From Micromonospora sp. U21 (lineage in GTDB: Bacteria > Actinomycetota > Actinomycetes > Mycobacteriales > Micromonosporaceae): a DNA stretch of 64,000 nucleotides. How positions within the stretch are numbered: position 1 is the stretch's first letter; each line of letters starts with the position of its first letter. Shown here piece by piece: positions 42,951-50,168 of the stretch. The notes below the pieces were generated by a model, which was not told where the DNA came from, made no database searches, and saw only the letters and a program-made list of their open reading frames with translations. The stretch is taken from positions 62,001 to 126,000 of the forward strand of contig NZ_JAGPYK010000006.1 of NCBI RefSeq assembly GCF_018070045.1, written 5' to 3'. Position numbers and translations under genes: made by a program.

Positions 42951-43619
42951 TCAGCGGGCCAGGCCGGCCAGCAGGTTCACCGTGACGGCGATGATGAACG
43001 CGCCGAACAGGTACGACACCATCGAGTGCCGCAGCACCGTGCGACGCATCTCGTTGCTGGTGAGGTTCGTGTCGGAAACCTGGAACGTCGTCCCGATGGT
43101 GAACGCCACGTAGGCGAAGTCGGAGTAGCGGGGCGGCTCGGGCTGATTGAAGTTCACCCCGCCGTCCGGGCCGGTGTAGTAGATCCGGGCGTACCGGGCG
43201 CCGAACACCGTGTGCACCACCAGCCAGGAGAGCACCACACTGAGCACGCCCAGCCCGCCGGACACTTCGCGGCGCAGCCCGGGCGGCGCGGAGTGGGCGC
43301 TGGCCAGCACCAGCCCCACCGCCAGCAGGCTGGCCAGGCAGGCGATCAGCAGCACCAGGTCACGGACGGCCCGGTTGGGGTCCTCGTACGAGGCGAGCCG
43401 CGACGTCTGCGCGGCGTCCAGCGGCCAGAGCTTGCGCCAGACCAGCCCCAGCCAGCTCAGCGCGGCCGCGTCCCAGCCGACCAGCGGGGCGAGCGGCGGC
43501 GACCATGTCGCGGCGATGACGCCGCCGGCGACGATGCCCACCGCCCCGACCAGGGCGAGCTGCACCGCGGCCGGGATGTGCCCGTCCGGGGCCCGGGACA
43601 GCGGACGCGCGCGGGTCAT
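42951..43619 (-). CDS. DUF1345 membrane protein
   Basis: A 222-residue inner-membrane protein with about five hydrophobic helices. The family signature lies in the C-terminal half: VVHTVFGARYARIYYTGPDG, then YSDFAYVAFTIGTTFQVSDTNL, then RRTVLRHSMVSYLFGAFIIA. The function of DUF1345 is unknown; the SDF-YVAFTIG-T stretch recalls a pore-like re-entrant loop but this is speculative. The 263 bases upstream on the other side of its stop hold only a short imperfect direct repeat of CGGTTCGGG to CACCGCCTGG (about 42777-42838). It is followed upstream by a DUF2795 gene on the same strand. Confidence 0.9.
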   Translation of the reverse strand: MTRARPLSRAPDGHIPAAVQLALVGAVGIVAGGVIAATWSPPLAPLVGWDAAALSWLGLVWRKLWPLDAAQTSRLASYEDPNRAVRDLVLLIACLASLLAVGLVLASAHSAPPGLRREVSGGLGVLSVVLSWLVVHTVFGARYARIYYTGPDGGVNFNQPEPPRYSDFAYVAFTIGTTFQVSDTNLTSNEMRRTVLRHSMVSYLFGAFIIAVTVNLLAGLAR

Positions 43620-43658
43620 CCGCGCCGCGTCAGGACTCGGGCCGCCACCACTGTCGGG

Positions 43659-43928
43659 TCAGATGCCGCGCAGGTGCTGCGAGACACGGTTGTGCTTGTC
43701 GCGGGCCTGCGCGGCCCGCTGCGAAGGGCTCACCTCGGGGGCCGCCTCGATGTCGGCCGACCGGGCCACCTCGGTGCCGTTGGCGTAGTCCACCGGGGGC
43801 AGGGCGCGCAACGCCTTCAGCACGTCCGGCGGGGCACCCTCCCGCTCGGCCTCGCGGACCACGTCGTCCTTCTCGGCCGGGTAGTCCAGGCTCGACAGGT
43901 ACTGCAGGACGTCGGCGTAGCTCGCCAT
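43659..43928 (-). CDS. DUF2795 protein
   Basis: An 89-residue soluble protein. It begins MASYADVLQYLSSLDYPAEKDDVVREAEREGAP in pieces typical of DUF2795 (YADVLQYLSSLDYPAEKDDV), then PPDVLKALRALPPVDYANGTEV, and ends with a basic KHNRVSQHLRGI. DUF2795 domains are widespread small actinobacterial proteins of unknown role, often stress-induced. The start ATG lies close to GGGAGCC (minus strand). It is separated by 39 bases from the DUF1345 gene downstream and by 157 bases from the divergent DUF2267 gene. Confidence 0.88.
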   Translation of the reverse strand: MASYADVLQYLSSLDYPAEKDDVVREAEREGAPPDVLKALRALPPVDYANGTEVARSADIEAAPEVSPSQRAAQARDKHNRVSQHLRGI

Positions 43929-44085
43929 GGCAGGGGCTCCCTCGGGACATCGATGTGGTCACGACGGGCGGCGGTTACCCGCTCGCCGTTGGGTCACGCC
44001 CGGGTGGGCGGCCGAATCGGCTTGCCGTTTCCGCCCGGCCGCCGCGGGTACCCGCAGGCGCCGACGCCAGCCGAGGGGGTACGCG

Positions 44086-44496
44086 ATGAACTACGACACC
44101 TTCATCGACCAGGTTTCCCAGCGAACCCGGGCGCCGTCCGAGCGGTCGGTCGAGCTGACCCGGGCCGTGCTGGAGACGTTCGCCGAGCGGCTGACCGGCG
44201 GCGAGGTGCTGGATCTGGCCGCCCAGCTGCCCAGACCGCTGCAACTGGTGCTCAAGCCGAGCCCGCGCACCGAGCAGGCGGACCGGTTCGGGGCGGCCGA
44301 GTTCGTCGCCCGTGTAGCGCTGCGCGCCGATGTGGAGGAGCCCGCCGCCCGCGACGCCGTCCGGGCGGTTTTCACCACCCTGCGCGAGGCGATCACGGGC
44401 GGGGAGTTCGACGACGTGGTCACGCAGTTGCCGCGCGACTACCGGGGGCTCGTCGAGCCGGCGATGGCCCCGGGGGCGACGTTGCGTCGGAGCTGA
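44086..44496 (+). CDS. DUF2267 protein
   Basis: A 136-residue helical protein with the DUF2267 pattern: YDTFIDQVSQRT near the start, RAVLETFAERLTGGEVLDLAAQLPRPLQ in pieces (FAERLTGGEVLDLAAQLP), FVARVALRADVEEPAARDAVRAVF and ITGGEFDDVVTQLPRDYRGL. The two halves are internal repeats, each with a (T/S)GGE...QLP element. The function is unknown, with a suggested link to stress and gas vesicle or cytoplasmic scaffold proteins. CGAGGGGG lies before the ATG. A second DUF2267 domain occurs in the fusion protein at 54375-55352. Confidence 0.9.
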   Translation: MNYDTFIDQVSQRTRAPSERSVELTRAVLETFAERLTGGEVLDLAAQLPRPLQLVLKPSPRTEQADRFGAAEFVARVALRADVEEPAARDAVRAVFTTLREAITGGEFDDVVTQLPRDYRGLVEPAMAPGATLRRS

Positions 44497-44608
44497 CCGC
44501 ACGCAACTCGGCGGGGAGTCCCCCAGTCCGGCTGGCGCCGCATCCAGTGGTTGGTCAGGGCAACCATCCACGTCCCGCTTGGCGTCGAGATTGAGCCTGA
44601 CCTAACCT

Positions 44609-44738
44609 TGTCGTGCGAGGGGAGTACTTCCCACGAACCATTCCGGTCAGTACGGCGCGCCCGGCGCGCCTCGGGTGGTTGCCCATCTTTGGTGGGTGAA
44701 GGAGACCTCGAACATGACACGGTGTTCGAGGAGACCTC
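44609..44738 (+). promoter_or_regulatory. manganese riboswitch, yybP-ykoY type, with RBS-sequestering hairpin
   Basis: The leader of terC has the class hallmarks: GGGGAGTA (44619-44626), CGGTCAGTACGGCGC (44644-44658) and GGAGACC (44701-44707). CGAGG (44616-44620) can pair with CCTCG (44706-44710) to close the aptamer. The same CCTCG is the 5' part of a hairpin CCTCGAACA/TGTTCGAGG (44706-44714 with 44723-44731) that covers the first bases of the Shine-Dalgarno GAGGAG (44728-44733). The two pairings exclude each other, suggesting that Mn2+ binding frees the ribosome site. Confidence 0.8.
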
Positions 44739-45761
44739 ATGACCGAAGTGTCGTACCTGTCCGCTGCCGGTGAGTTGTCGTCGGTGGGCACGCCCACGCT
44801 GTGGGCGGCCACCATCGCCGGCGTGCTGCTGCTGCTGGTGCTGGACTTCCTGGTCACCCGCCGCCCGCACGAGGTGTCGATGCGGGAGGCGATCGGCTGG
44901 TCGGCGTTCTACATCGCCCTGCCGCTGGCGTTCGGCGGCTGGGTCTGGGCCCGTTACGGCTCCGAGTTGGGCGTGCAGTACCTCACCGGCTACCTGGTGG
45001 AGAAGTCCCTCTCGGTCGACAACCTCTTCGTCTTCATGCTGCTGCTGGCCGCGTTCGCGGTGCCGGCGGTGCTCGCCCAGCGGGTGCTGCTCTACGGCAT
45101 CGCCGGCGCGCTGGTGCTGCGGGCGGTCTTCATCGCCCTCGGCGCGGCGGCGTTGCAGACTCTCGACTTCGCCTTCCTGCTCTTCGCGATCATCCTCATC
45201 GCCACGGCGGTGAAGCTGCTCCGTGACGCCCTCTCCGGGCACCAGCAGGAAGTCGACATCAACAAGATGCGCTCGGTGAAGCTGCTGCGCAGGTTCATGC
45301 CGGTGGTCCACGAATACCACGGCACCCGGATGACCGTCCGGCAGGGCGCGAAGCGGGCGCTCACCCCGTTCGCCCTGGTGGTGGTCGCGGTGCTGGCCAC
45401 CGACGTGGTCTTCGCGGTCGACTCGGTGCCGGCGGTCTACGGCATCACCGAGGATCCGTACCTGGTCTTCGCCACCAACGCGTTCGCCCTGCTCGGTCTG
45501 CGTGCGCTCTACTTCGTCCTGCATGCGGCGCTGAGCCGGCTGGTGCACCTCAGCTACGGCCTGGCCATCATCCTGGCGTTCATCGGTCTCAAGCTGGGCC
45601 TGCACTGGGCGCACGGGATCTGGGACAGCGTGCCGCAGATCCCCACCCTGGCCTCGCTGGGGGTGATCATCGGGGTGCTGGTGGTGGTCACGCTGACCAG
45701 CCTGCGCGCCACCCGGGGCGGTCAGCCCGAGGAGCGCGAGGTGGTCGCGGAACGGCGGTGA
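44739..45761 (+). CDS. TerC/Alx-family manganese exporter
   Basis: A 340-residue membrane protein with about nine helices. The family motifs are YLTGYLVEKSLSVDNLFVF with the conserved Glu-Lys-Ser-Leu-Ser-Val-Asp-Asn, and VVAVLATDVVFAVDSVPAVYGI with paired acids in the second half. These acids line the metal path in the TerC/Alx group, whose members export Mn2+ or load metal to secreted proteins. The yybP-ykoY riboswitch directly upstream strongly supports manganese as the ligand that controls it. The ATG is preceded by GAGGAG at five bases. It was named from tellurite resistance, but no other ter gene is near. Confidence 0.92.
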   Translation: MTEVSYLSAAGELSSVGTPTLWAATIAGVLLLLVLDFLVTRRPHEVSMREAIGWSAFYIALPLAFGGWVWARYGSELGVQYLTGYLVEKSLSVDNLFVFMLLLAAFAVPAVLAQRVLLYGIAGALVLRAVFIALGAAALQTLDFAFLLFAIILIATAVKLLRDALSGHQQEVDINKMRSVKLLRRFMPVVHEYHGTRMTVRQGAKRALTPFALVVVAVLATDVVFAVDSVPAVYGITEDPYLVFATNAFALLGLRALYFVLHAALSRLVHLSYGLAIILAFIGLKLGLHWAHGIWDSVPQIPTLASLGVIIGVLVVVTLTSLRATRGGQPEEREVVAERR

Positions 45762-45837
45762 CCGCGCCACGCCGGGGCGACGAGGAGGTACGCGGGAAAG
45801 CTCCCGCCCCGGCCGGCGCAGGTGGTACGACTGTGCA

Positions 45838-46437
45838 ATGGGAATCGTGTCACCGGGCTTTCAGGGTCGACCCCGAACACAGGAACCGGCCCTGCCACCC
45901 GGGCAGTACCTGACAGAGGACTTCCCGGTGCTTTCGGCCGGCCCGACGCCCCGGGTGTCGCTGGACACCTGGGAGTTCGTCATCGCCGCCGAGAACGGCA
46001 CCGAGTACCGATGGTCGTGGCAGGAGCTGATGGCGCTGCCGCAGGAGACGCCGATGGTGGACATCCACTGCGTCACCCACTGGTCCAAGCTCGGCACGAC
46101 CTGGAAGGGCGTCTCGTTGGACACCCTGCTCGACGGTGTGGACACCGGGGCGCACTTCGCGCTCGCGCACTCGTACGGCGGGTACACCACCAACCTTCCG
46201 CTGGACGACCTGCGCGGCGGCCGGGCCTGGGTGGCGCACACCTTCGACGGCGCGCCGCTGCCCCCCGAGCACGGCGGGCCGGCACGGCTGCTGGTGCCGC
46301 ACCTGTACTTCTGGAAGTCCGCCAAGTGGGTGCGCGGCATCCGGCTCAAGACGATGGACGAGCCGGGGTTCTGGGAAACCGCCGGGTACCACGACTACGG
46401 CGACCCGTGGCGCGAGCAGCGGTACCAGGGTGACTGA
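45838..46437 (+). CDS. sulfite-oxidase-like molybdopterin protein
   Basis: A 199-residue protein of the sulfite oxidase/MsrP (YedY) superfamily. The molybdenum ligand Cys is in MVDIHCVTHWSKLGTTWKGV (residues about 79-97), the cofactor-binding ARG-like region is in YGGYTTNLPL, and RLLVPHLYFWKSAKWVRGI is the typical C-terminal core. The N-terminus lacks a Tat signal, so unlike MsrP it should be cytoplasmic. The next gene encodes a ferredoxin-reductase-like flavoprotein whose start lies inside this gene, giving a probable electron-donor pair. The substrate is unknown. Genes of this order with a DUF6510 partner recur in actinobacteria. Confidence 0.9.
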   Translation: MGIVSPGFQGRPRTQEPALPPGQYLTEDFPVLSAGPTPRVSLDTWEFVIAAENGTEYRWSWQELMALPQETPMVDIHCVTHWSKLGTTWKGVSLDTLLDGVDTGAHFALAHSYGGYTTNLPLDDLRGGRAWVAHTFDGAPLPPEHGGPARLLVPHLYFWKSAKWVRGIRLKTMDEPGFWETAGYHDYGDPWREQRYQGD

Positions 46438-47209
46438 GCGCGCGGTCGCGACGGGCACCCCGGCGCGGGCCCCCATCCGGTGGCAGGTCGGCCGGCTGGT
46501 GGAGCGCCGGGTGGAGACGCCTAGCGCGCACACCCTGGTGCTGGAGGTGCCGGACTGGCCGGGGCACCTGCCCGGGCAGCATGTCGACCTGCGGTTGACC
46601 GCGCCGGACGGTTACCAGGCGGCCCGGTCGTACTCGGTGGCCGGGCCCGTGGTGAACGGTCCGGGCGGCCCGCGCATCGAGGTGACGGTGCAGCGGGTGC
46701 CGGACGGCGAGGTGTCGCCGTACCTGATCGACGTCTACGGCCCGGGCGACCCGGTGGAGGTCCGTGGGCCGCTCGGCGGCTGGTTCATCTGGCGGGCCGA
46801 GGAGACGGCGCCGGTGCAGCTGCTCGGCGGTGGCTCCGGCATCGTGCCGCTGATGGCGATGATCCGGGCTCGCCGGGAGGCCGGCAGCAAGGTGCCGTTC
46901 CGGCTGCTCTACTCGGTGCGTACGCCCAGCGACGTGATCTACGGTGACGAGCTGCGCCGCCGGGTCCGCGACGACTTCGGGCTGGACGTGGCGTACGTGT
47001 ACACCCGCGAGGCGCCGGAGGGGTGGCGTGGTGAGCCGCACCGGATCGGGCTGGCCGACGTCAACACCCACGGCTGGCCGCCGGACCTGGAACCGCTCAC
47101 CTACGTCTGCGGCCCGACCGGGTTCGTGGAGACCGTGGCCGACCTGCTGGTGGGGCTCGGCCACCCGTCGCGGCGGGTGAAGACCGAACGCTTCGGCCCC
47201 ACCGGCTGA
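46430..47209 (+). CDS. ferredoxin-NAD(P) reductase-like flavoprotein
   Basis: A 259-residue FAD/NAD(P)-binding reductase. The FAD-binding barrel carries ARSYSVAG (the RxYS motif), followed by the phosphate-binding GPLGGWFIW. The nucleotide fold begins LLGGGSGIVPLMAMI, and YVCGPTGFVETV is the conserved CGP segment near the C-terminus. No ferredoxin or heme domain is attached. It overlaps the molybdoenzyme gene by 8 bases and probably feeds it electrons. The final Phe-Gly residues (TERFGPTG) are typical of the group. The GTG start within the upstream gene fixes translation to that of its partner. Confidence 0.9.
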   Translation: MTERAVATGTPARAPIRWQVGRLVERRVETPSAHTLVLEVPDWPGHLPGQHVDLRLTAPDGYQAARSYSVAGPVVNGPGGPRIEVTVQRVPDGEVSPYLIDVYGPGDPVEVRGPLGGWFIWRAEETAPVQLLGGGSGIVPLMAMIRARREAGSKVPFRLLYSVRTPSDVIYGDELRRRVRDDFGLDVAYVYTREAPEGWRGEPHRIGLADVNTHGWPPDLEPLTYVCGPTGFVETVADLLVGLGHPSRRVKTERFGPTG

Positions 47210-47256
47210 CCGCCCCCGCCCGCCCCCGCCCGCCCACGCAACGTCGAGGAGACCCG

Positions 47257-47550
47257 ATGACTGAGATGTCGTATCTGGACGGCAACATGCTCGACGGTCC
47301 ACTGCGCGAGCTGTTCGCCGTCGACCTGAGCACCGCGATTGGCCGCTGCGAAAACTGCGGGATGACCGGCTCGATCGCCAGCCTGCACGTCTTCTCGCAC
47401 GCCCCGGGCCTGGTCGCGCGCTGCCCGTCCTGTGAGTCGGTGATGCTACGGCTGGTCCGGGGGCCGGACCGGGCCTGGCTGGACCTGCGCGGCACCACCT
47501 TCCTCCAGGTCCCGCTGCCGCTGGAGCAGACACATCCCGGCCCGCTGTGA
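47257..47550 (+). CDS. DUF6510 zinc-ribbon protein
   Basis: A 97-residue protein with one rubredoxin-like metal site: RCENCGMTG (residues about 31-39) and ARCPSCESVMLRL (about 57-69), i.e. two CxxC knuckles. It begins MTEMSYLDGNMLDGPL and ends with LDLRGTTFLQVPLPLEQ. DUF6510 proteins regularly follow the molybdoenzyme/reductase pair, so this may be a rubredoxin-like electron carrier or assembly factor for it; that is inference from context. GAGGAGACCCG precedes the ATG, and this initiation region is strikingly like that of terC. It ends the operon, followed by a palindromic element. Confidence 0.88.
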   Translation: MTEMSYLDGNMLDGPLRELFAVDLSTAIGRCENCGMTGSIASLHVFSHAPGLVARCPSCESVMLRLVRGPDRAWLDLRGTTFLQVPLPLEQTHPGPL

Positions 47551-47638
47551 CGGATCGGTCGGCGTGATGAGACACCGGCCGGGGCTGATCTGTGATCCTC
47601 CTCATCACCGGAGGAGCCAGTTGGTCAGCTCGCACCCT

Positions 47639-47708
47639 CCTTTGCTCTGGTTCAACGGACGCAACATCACGGCCAGAAACCGTTGCGCGGGTTGAAGCAG
47701 AGCAAAGG
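47639..47708. repeat. palindromic element, copy 2
   Basis: CCTTTGCTCTGGTTCAAC (47639-47656) and the inverse of CCTTTGCTCTGCTTCAAC (47691-47708) form an 18-bp stem with one mismatch, and CGCAAC/GTTGCG adds an inner stem. Its arms match the copy at 33897-34024; the spacer is shorter (34 versus 92 bases). It lies in the gap between DUF6510 and the convergent CGNR gene. Confidence 0.8.
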
Positions 47709-47819
47709 CGGCGGAGAGAGTGAGCCTCGCCGGTTCGGATACAGCCCGTGGCTGGAGTGGGTGACGATCGAGCAGGAGTTGGCGCCCCGGTAGCGCGTCC
47801 AGGGTCCGCCGGGCGGTCC

Positions 47820-48395
47820 CTAGGCCGTCGGTCCACCGTGGGGCGTGCGGCCGGTGCGGACGGCGTACGCCCGCTTCATCTTGACGTAGTTGCCGCAACC
47901 GGCCATCGAGCACCAGCGGCGGGCCTGGTTGCGGGAGGCGTCGTAATAGGCCCAGCGGCAGGTGTCGCGGGCGCAGACCTTGAGCCTCGGCCAGGTGCCG
48001 TCCTCGCCGCACACCCGGATCGCGTCGACCAGCCCGGCCAGCGCCTGGTGCAGCGGAGCGCCGCCGGCGGCGACCAGGCGCTGGCCGTCGTCGGTGAAGA
48101 GCAGCGCGACGGGCGCCCCGGCCAGGGCCTGGTTGAGCCGGTCGAGCGCCGTGGGGTCGGCGTGGTGACCGGCGTGGCCGAGCAGTACGGCGCGCAGGCC
48201 CTCCCGGACCGTCACGGCCACGTCGAGGTCCGCAGGCCCGAGGTGCGCGTCCCGCGCCACCAGGTCCCGTCCGGCGAACCAGTCGCGGAGCCGGTCGGGG
48301 CTGGTCAACGTCTCGTCGTCGATCTGCGGCTCGAAGGTGTTCACGAAGTCCCGAACGAGCCGCACGGCGGCCGGCACCCCGGCGTCGTCGTCCAC
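47820..48395 (-). CDS. CGNR zinc-finger protein
   Basis: A 191-residue protein of the ABATE/CGNR family. The N-terminal helical domain (about 1-125) contains LVRDFVNTFEPQIDDE and the C-terminal zinc finger reads KVCARDTCRWAYYD, then RRWCSMAGCGNYVKMKRAY with the name-giving Cys-Gly-Asn. The finger is thought to bind nucleic acid and the N-domain a small ligand, making it a stress-responsive regulator; direct evidence is scarce for the family. It is divergent from a LacI-type gene with 124 bases between starts. The stop is TAG, after which an open stretch continues to the palindromic element. Confidence 0.92.
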   Translation of the reverse strand: MDDDAGVPAAVRLVRDFVNTFEPQIDDETLTSPDRLRDWFAGRDLVARDAHLGPADLDVAVTVREGLRAVLLGHAGHHADPTALDRLNQALAGAPVALLFTDDGQRLVAAGGAPLHQALAGLVDAIRVCGEDGTWPRLKVCARDTCRWAYYDASRNQARRWCSMAGCGNYVKMKRAYAVRTGRTPHGGPTA

Positions 48396-48519
48396 CGGCC
48401 ACCCCCCTTCCCTTTACACCACCGTAGCGCCTTGACAGGTGTGAAATCGCCTGCGAGGGTCGGAAGTACACCAGTGAAACGGCTTTGGTGGTGTGACATT
48501 CATCGGGGGAGGGTGGGTC

Positions 48520-49536
48520 GTGGCTTCCACGCTCAAGGACGTGGCCCGGCTCGCCCATGTGTCGGTCAAGACCGTCTCCAACGTGGTCAACGGCTATCCC
48601 CATGTGAGCCCCGACGTGCGCCGCCGGGTCGAGGCCGCCGTCGCCCAGCTGGGCTACCGACCGAACGTGTTCGCCCGGACCCTGCGCACCGGGCGCACCG
48701 GCGTGCTCGCCCTGGTCCTGCCGGACAGCGACGTGCCCTACGCGGATGATCTGGCGCGCGAGGTCGTCCGCGCGGCCGGGAGCCGGGGCTACCGGGTGGT
48801 CATCGAGCAGGTGGGGCCCGACGACGAGCGCCTGGCGCCGTCGCTGGGCGCTGCCCGCACGATGCCGGTGGACGGCGTGCTGGTCAGCGCACCCGTCGCG
48901 CCGGCCGGGCTGGTCGAGGTGTTGCCGGCCACCGGGCGTCCCTTCGTGCTGGTCGGCGGCGAGGCCCGGGACGGGCGCTGCGACCAGGTGAGCGTCGACG
49001 TCGCCCAGGCCGCGGAGGACGCGACCGCGCACCTGCTGCGCGCCGGCCGCCGGCGGATCGCCGCGATCGGCGCGTACCCGACGGAGTCCGCCGCCGTGCC
49101 ACGGCCGCGCACGGCCGGCTACCACCGGGCGTTGCGGGCGGCCGGCCTGGCCCCCGTGCCCGGTCACCTGCTGCCCGCAGGGCGCCACCGCCGTGCCGAC
49201 GGCTACCGCGCAGCCCGCGCGCTGCTGGCCCAGCCCGGCCGACCGGACGCCATCTTCTGCTATTCCGACCCCCTCGCGATCGGCGCGATGCGCGCCGCCT
49301 TCGACGCCGGGCTGCGTGTCCCCGGCGACGTCGCGGTGATCGGCATCGGCGACATCGAGGAGGGCCGCTACTCCCGGCCCACGCTGAGCACCGTCTCCGT
49401 CGACACCGGCTTTCTCGCCCGGGAGGCCGTGGCCCGGGTCACCGCCCGGATCGACCAGCCGGACGCGGCCGTCGCCATGGTCACCGCGCCGCACACGGTG
49501 CTCCCCCGGGAGAGCACCGAAACCACGCTGCGCTGA
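48520..49536 (+). CDS. LacI-family transcriptional regulator
   Basis: A 338-residue regulator. The N-terminal HTH and hinge are TLKDVARLAHVSVKTVSNVVNG and YPHVSPDVRRRVEAAVAQLGYRPN. The periplasmic-binding-type ligand domain follows, with GRTGVLALVLPDSDVPYADDLAREV and, near the end, DVAVIGIGDIEEGRYSRPTLSTV. No sugar genes are adjacent. The intergenic region to the divergent CGNR gene contains TTTACACC/GGTGTGAAA and ACACCA/TGGTGGTGT inverted half-sites, probable operators for this protein. I use the GTG at 48520, after GGGGGAGGG, since the HTH begins there; GTG 48493 is an alternative. Confidence 0.92.
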   Translation: MASTLKDVARLAHVSVKTVSNVVNGYPHVSPDVRRRVEAAVAQLGYRPNVFARTLRTGRTGVLALVLPDSDVPYADDLAREVVRAAGSRGYRVVIEQVGPDDERLAPSLGAARTMPVDGVLVSAPVAPAGLVEVLPATGRPFVLVGGEARDGRCDQVSVDVAQAAEDATAHLLRAGRRRIAAIGAYPTESAAVPRPRTAGYHRALRAAGLAPVPGHLLPAGRHRRADGYRAARALLAQPGRPDAIFCYSDPLAIGAMRAAFDAGLRVPGDVAVIGIGDIEEGRYSRPTLSTVSVDTGFLAREAVARVTARIDQPDAAVAMVTAPHTVLPRESTETTLR

Positions 49537-49582
49537 CCGGCGGTTGGACAGCGCCCGGGTGGGTCGGTCAGAGTGGTCCGCC

Positions 49583-50110
49583 GTGAGATACCTGCGTACC
49601 GGCGGTCCCGCCGCGATCCGCCGACCCCGGCCTGCCGACCGGGACGAGTTTCTCGCCGCCACGCGCCGCAGCCGTGAGCTGCACCATCCGTGGTTGGCCG
49701 CGCCGGACAGCCCGGAGGAGTACGACCAGTACCTGCGCCGGATCCGCCGCCGGGCCAGCTCCGGCTACCTGATCTGTGACCGGGCCAGCGGCGAGATCGC
49801 CGGCTACGTGAACATCAGCGGGATCGTGCTGGGCGCGCTGCGCGGCGGCTACCTCGGGTACGCGGCGTTCCAGCCGTACAGCGGCACCGGGCACGCCTCG
49901 GCGGGCCTCGCCCTGGTCATCGGTCATGCGTTCAGCGTGCTCGGGCTGCACCGGCTGGAGGCGAACATCCAACCCGGCAACGAACCGTCCCGCCGGGTGG
50001 CCCGTAAGCTGGGTTTCCGGTTGGAGGGCTTTTCCCCGGACTACCTGTTCATCGACGGCGCGTGGCGCGACCACGAGCGCTGGGCGATCACCGCACCGGC
50101 GGCGACCTGA
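49583..50110 (+). CDS. GNAT-family N-acetyltransferase, RimJ/RimL-like
   Basis: A 175-residue acetyl-CoA-dependent transferase. Motifs are RRPRPADRDEFLAATRRSRELH at the start, GYVNISGIVLGALRGGYLGYAAF, the acetyl-CoA pyrophosphate loop in QPYSGTGHASAGLALV (the Q/RxxGxG/A pattern) and LHRLEANIQPGNEPSRRVARKLGF. The last of these is typical of the RimJ/RimL group that acetylates protein N-termini or amino groups on small molecules. The substrate is unknown. GTG 49583 is chosen as the closest start to the homology; the upstream 13 codons are unlikely. A terminator follows before the convergent peptidase. Confidence 0.88.
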   Translation: MRYLRTGGPAAIRRPRPADRDEFLAATRRSRELHHPWLAAPDSPEEYDQYLRRIRRRASSGYLICDRASGEIAGYVNISGIVLGALRGGYLGYAAFQPYSGTGHASAGLALVIGHAFSVLGLHRLEANIQPGNEPSRRVARKLGFRLEGFSPDYLFIDGAWRDHERWAITAPAAT

Positions 50111-50125
50111 ACGGACGCCGTGCCC

Positions 50126-50161
50126 GCGGCCGGGGCGGTCGAACGGGACCGCCCCGGCCGC
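50126..50161. terminator. bidirectional hairpin terminator
   Basis: GCGGCCGGGGCGGTC and GACCGCCCCGGCCGC form a perfect 15-bp stem with a 6-base loop between the convergent acetyltransferase and peptidase genes. Confidence 0.82.
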
Positions 50162-50168
50162 CCGCCGC

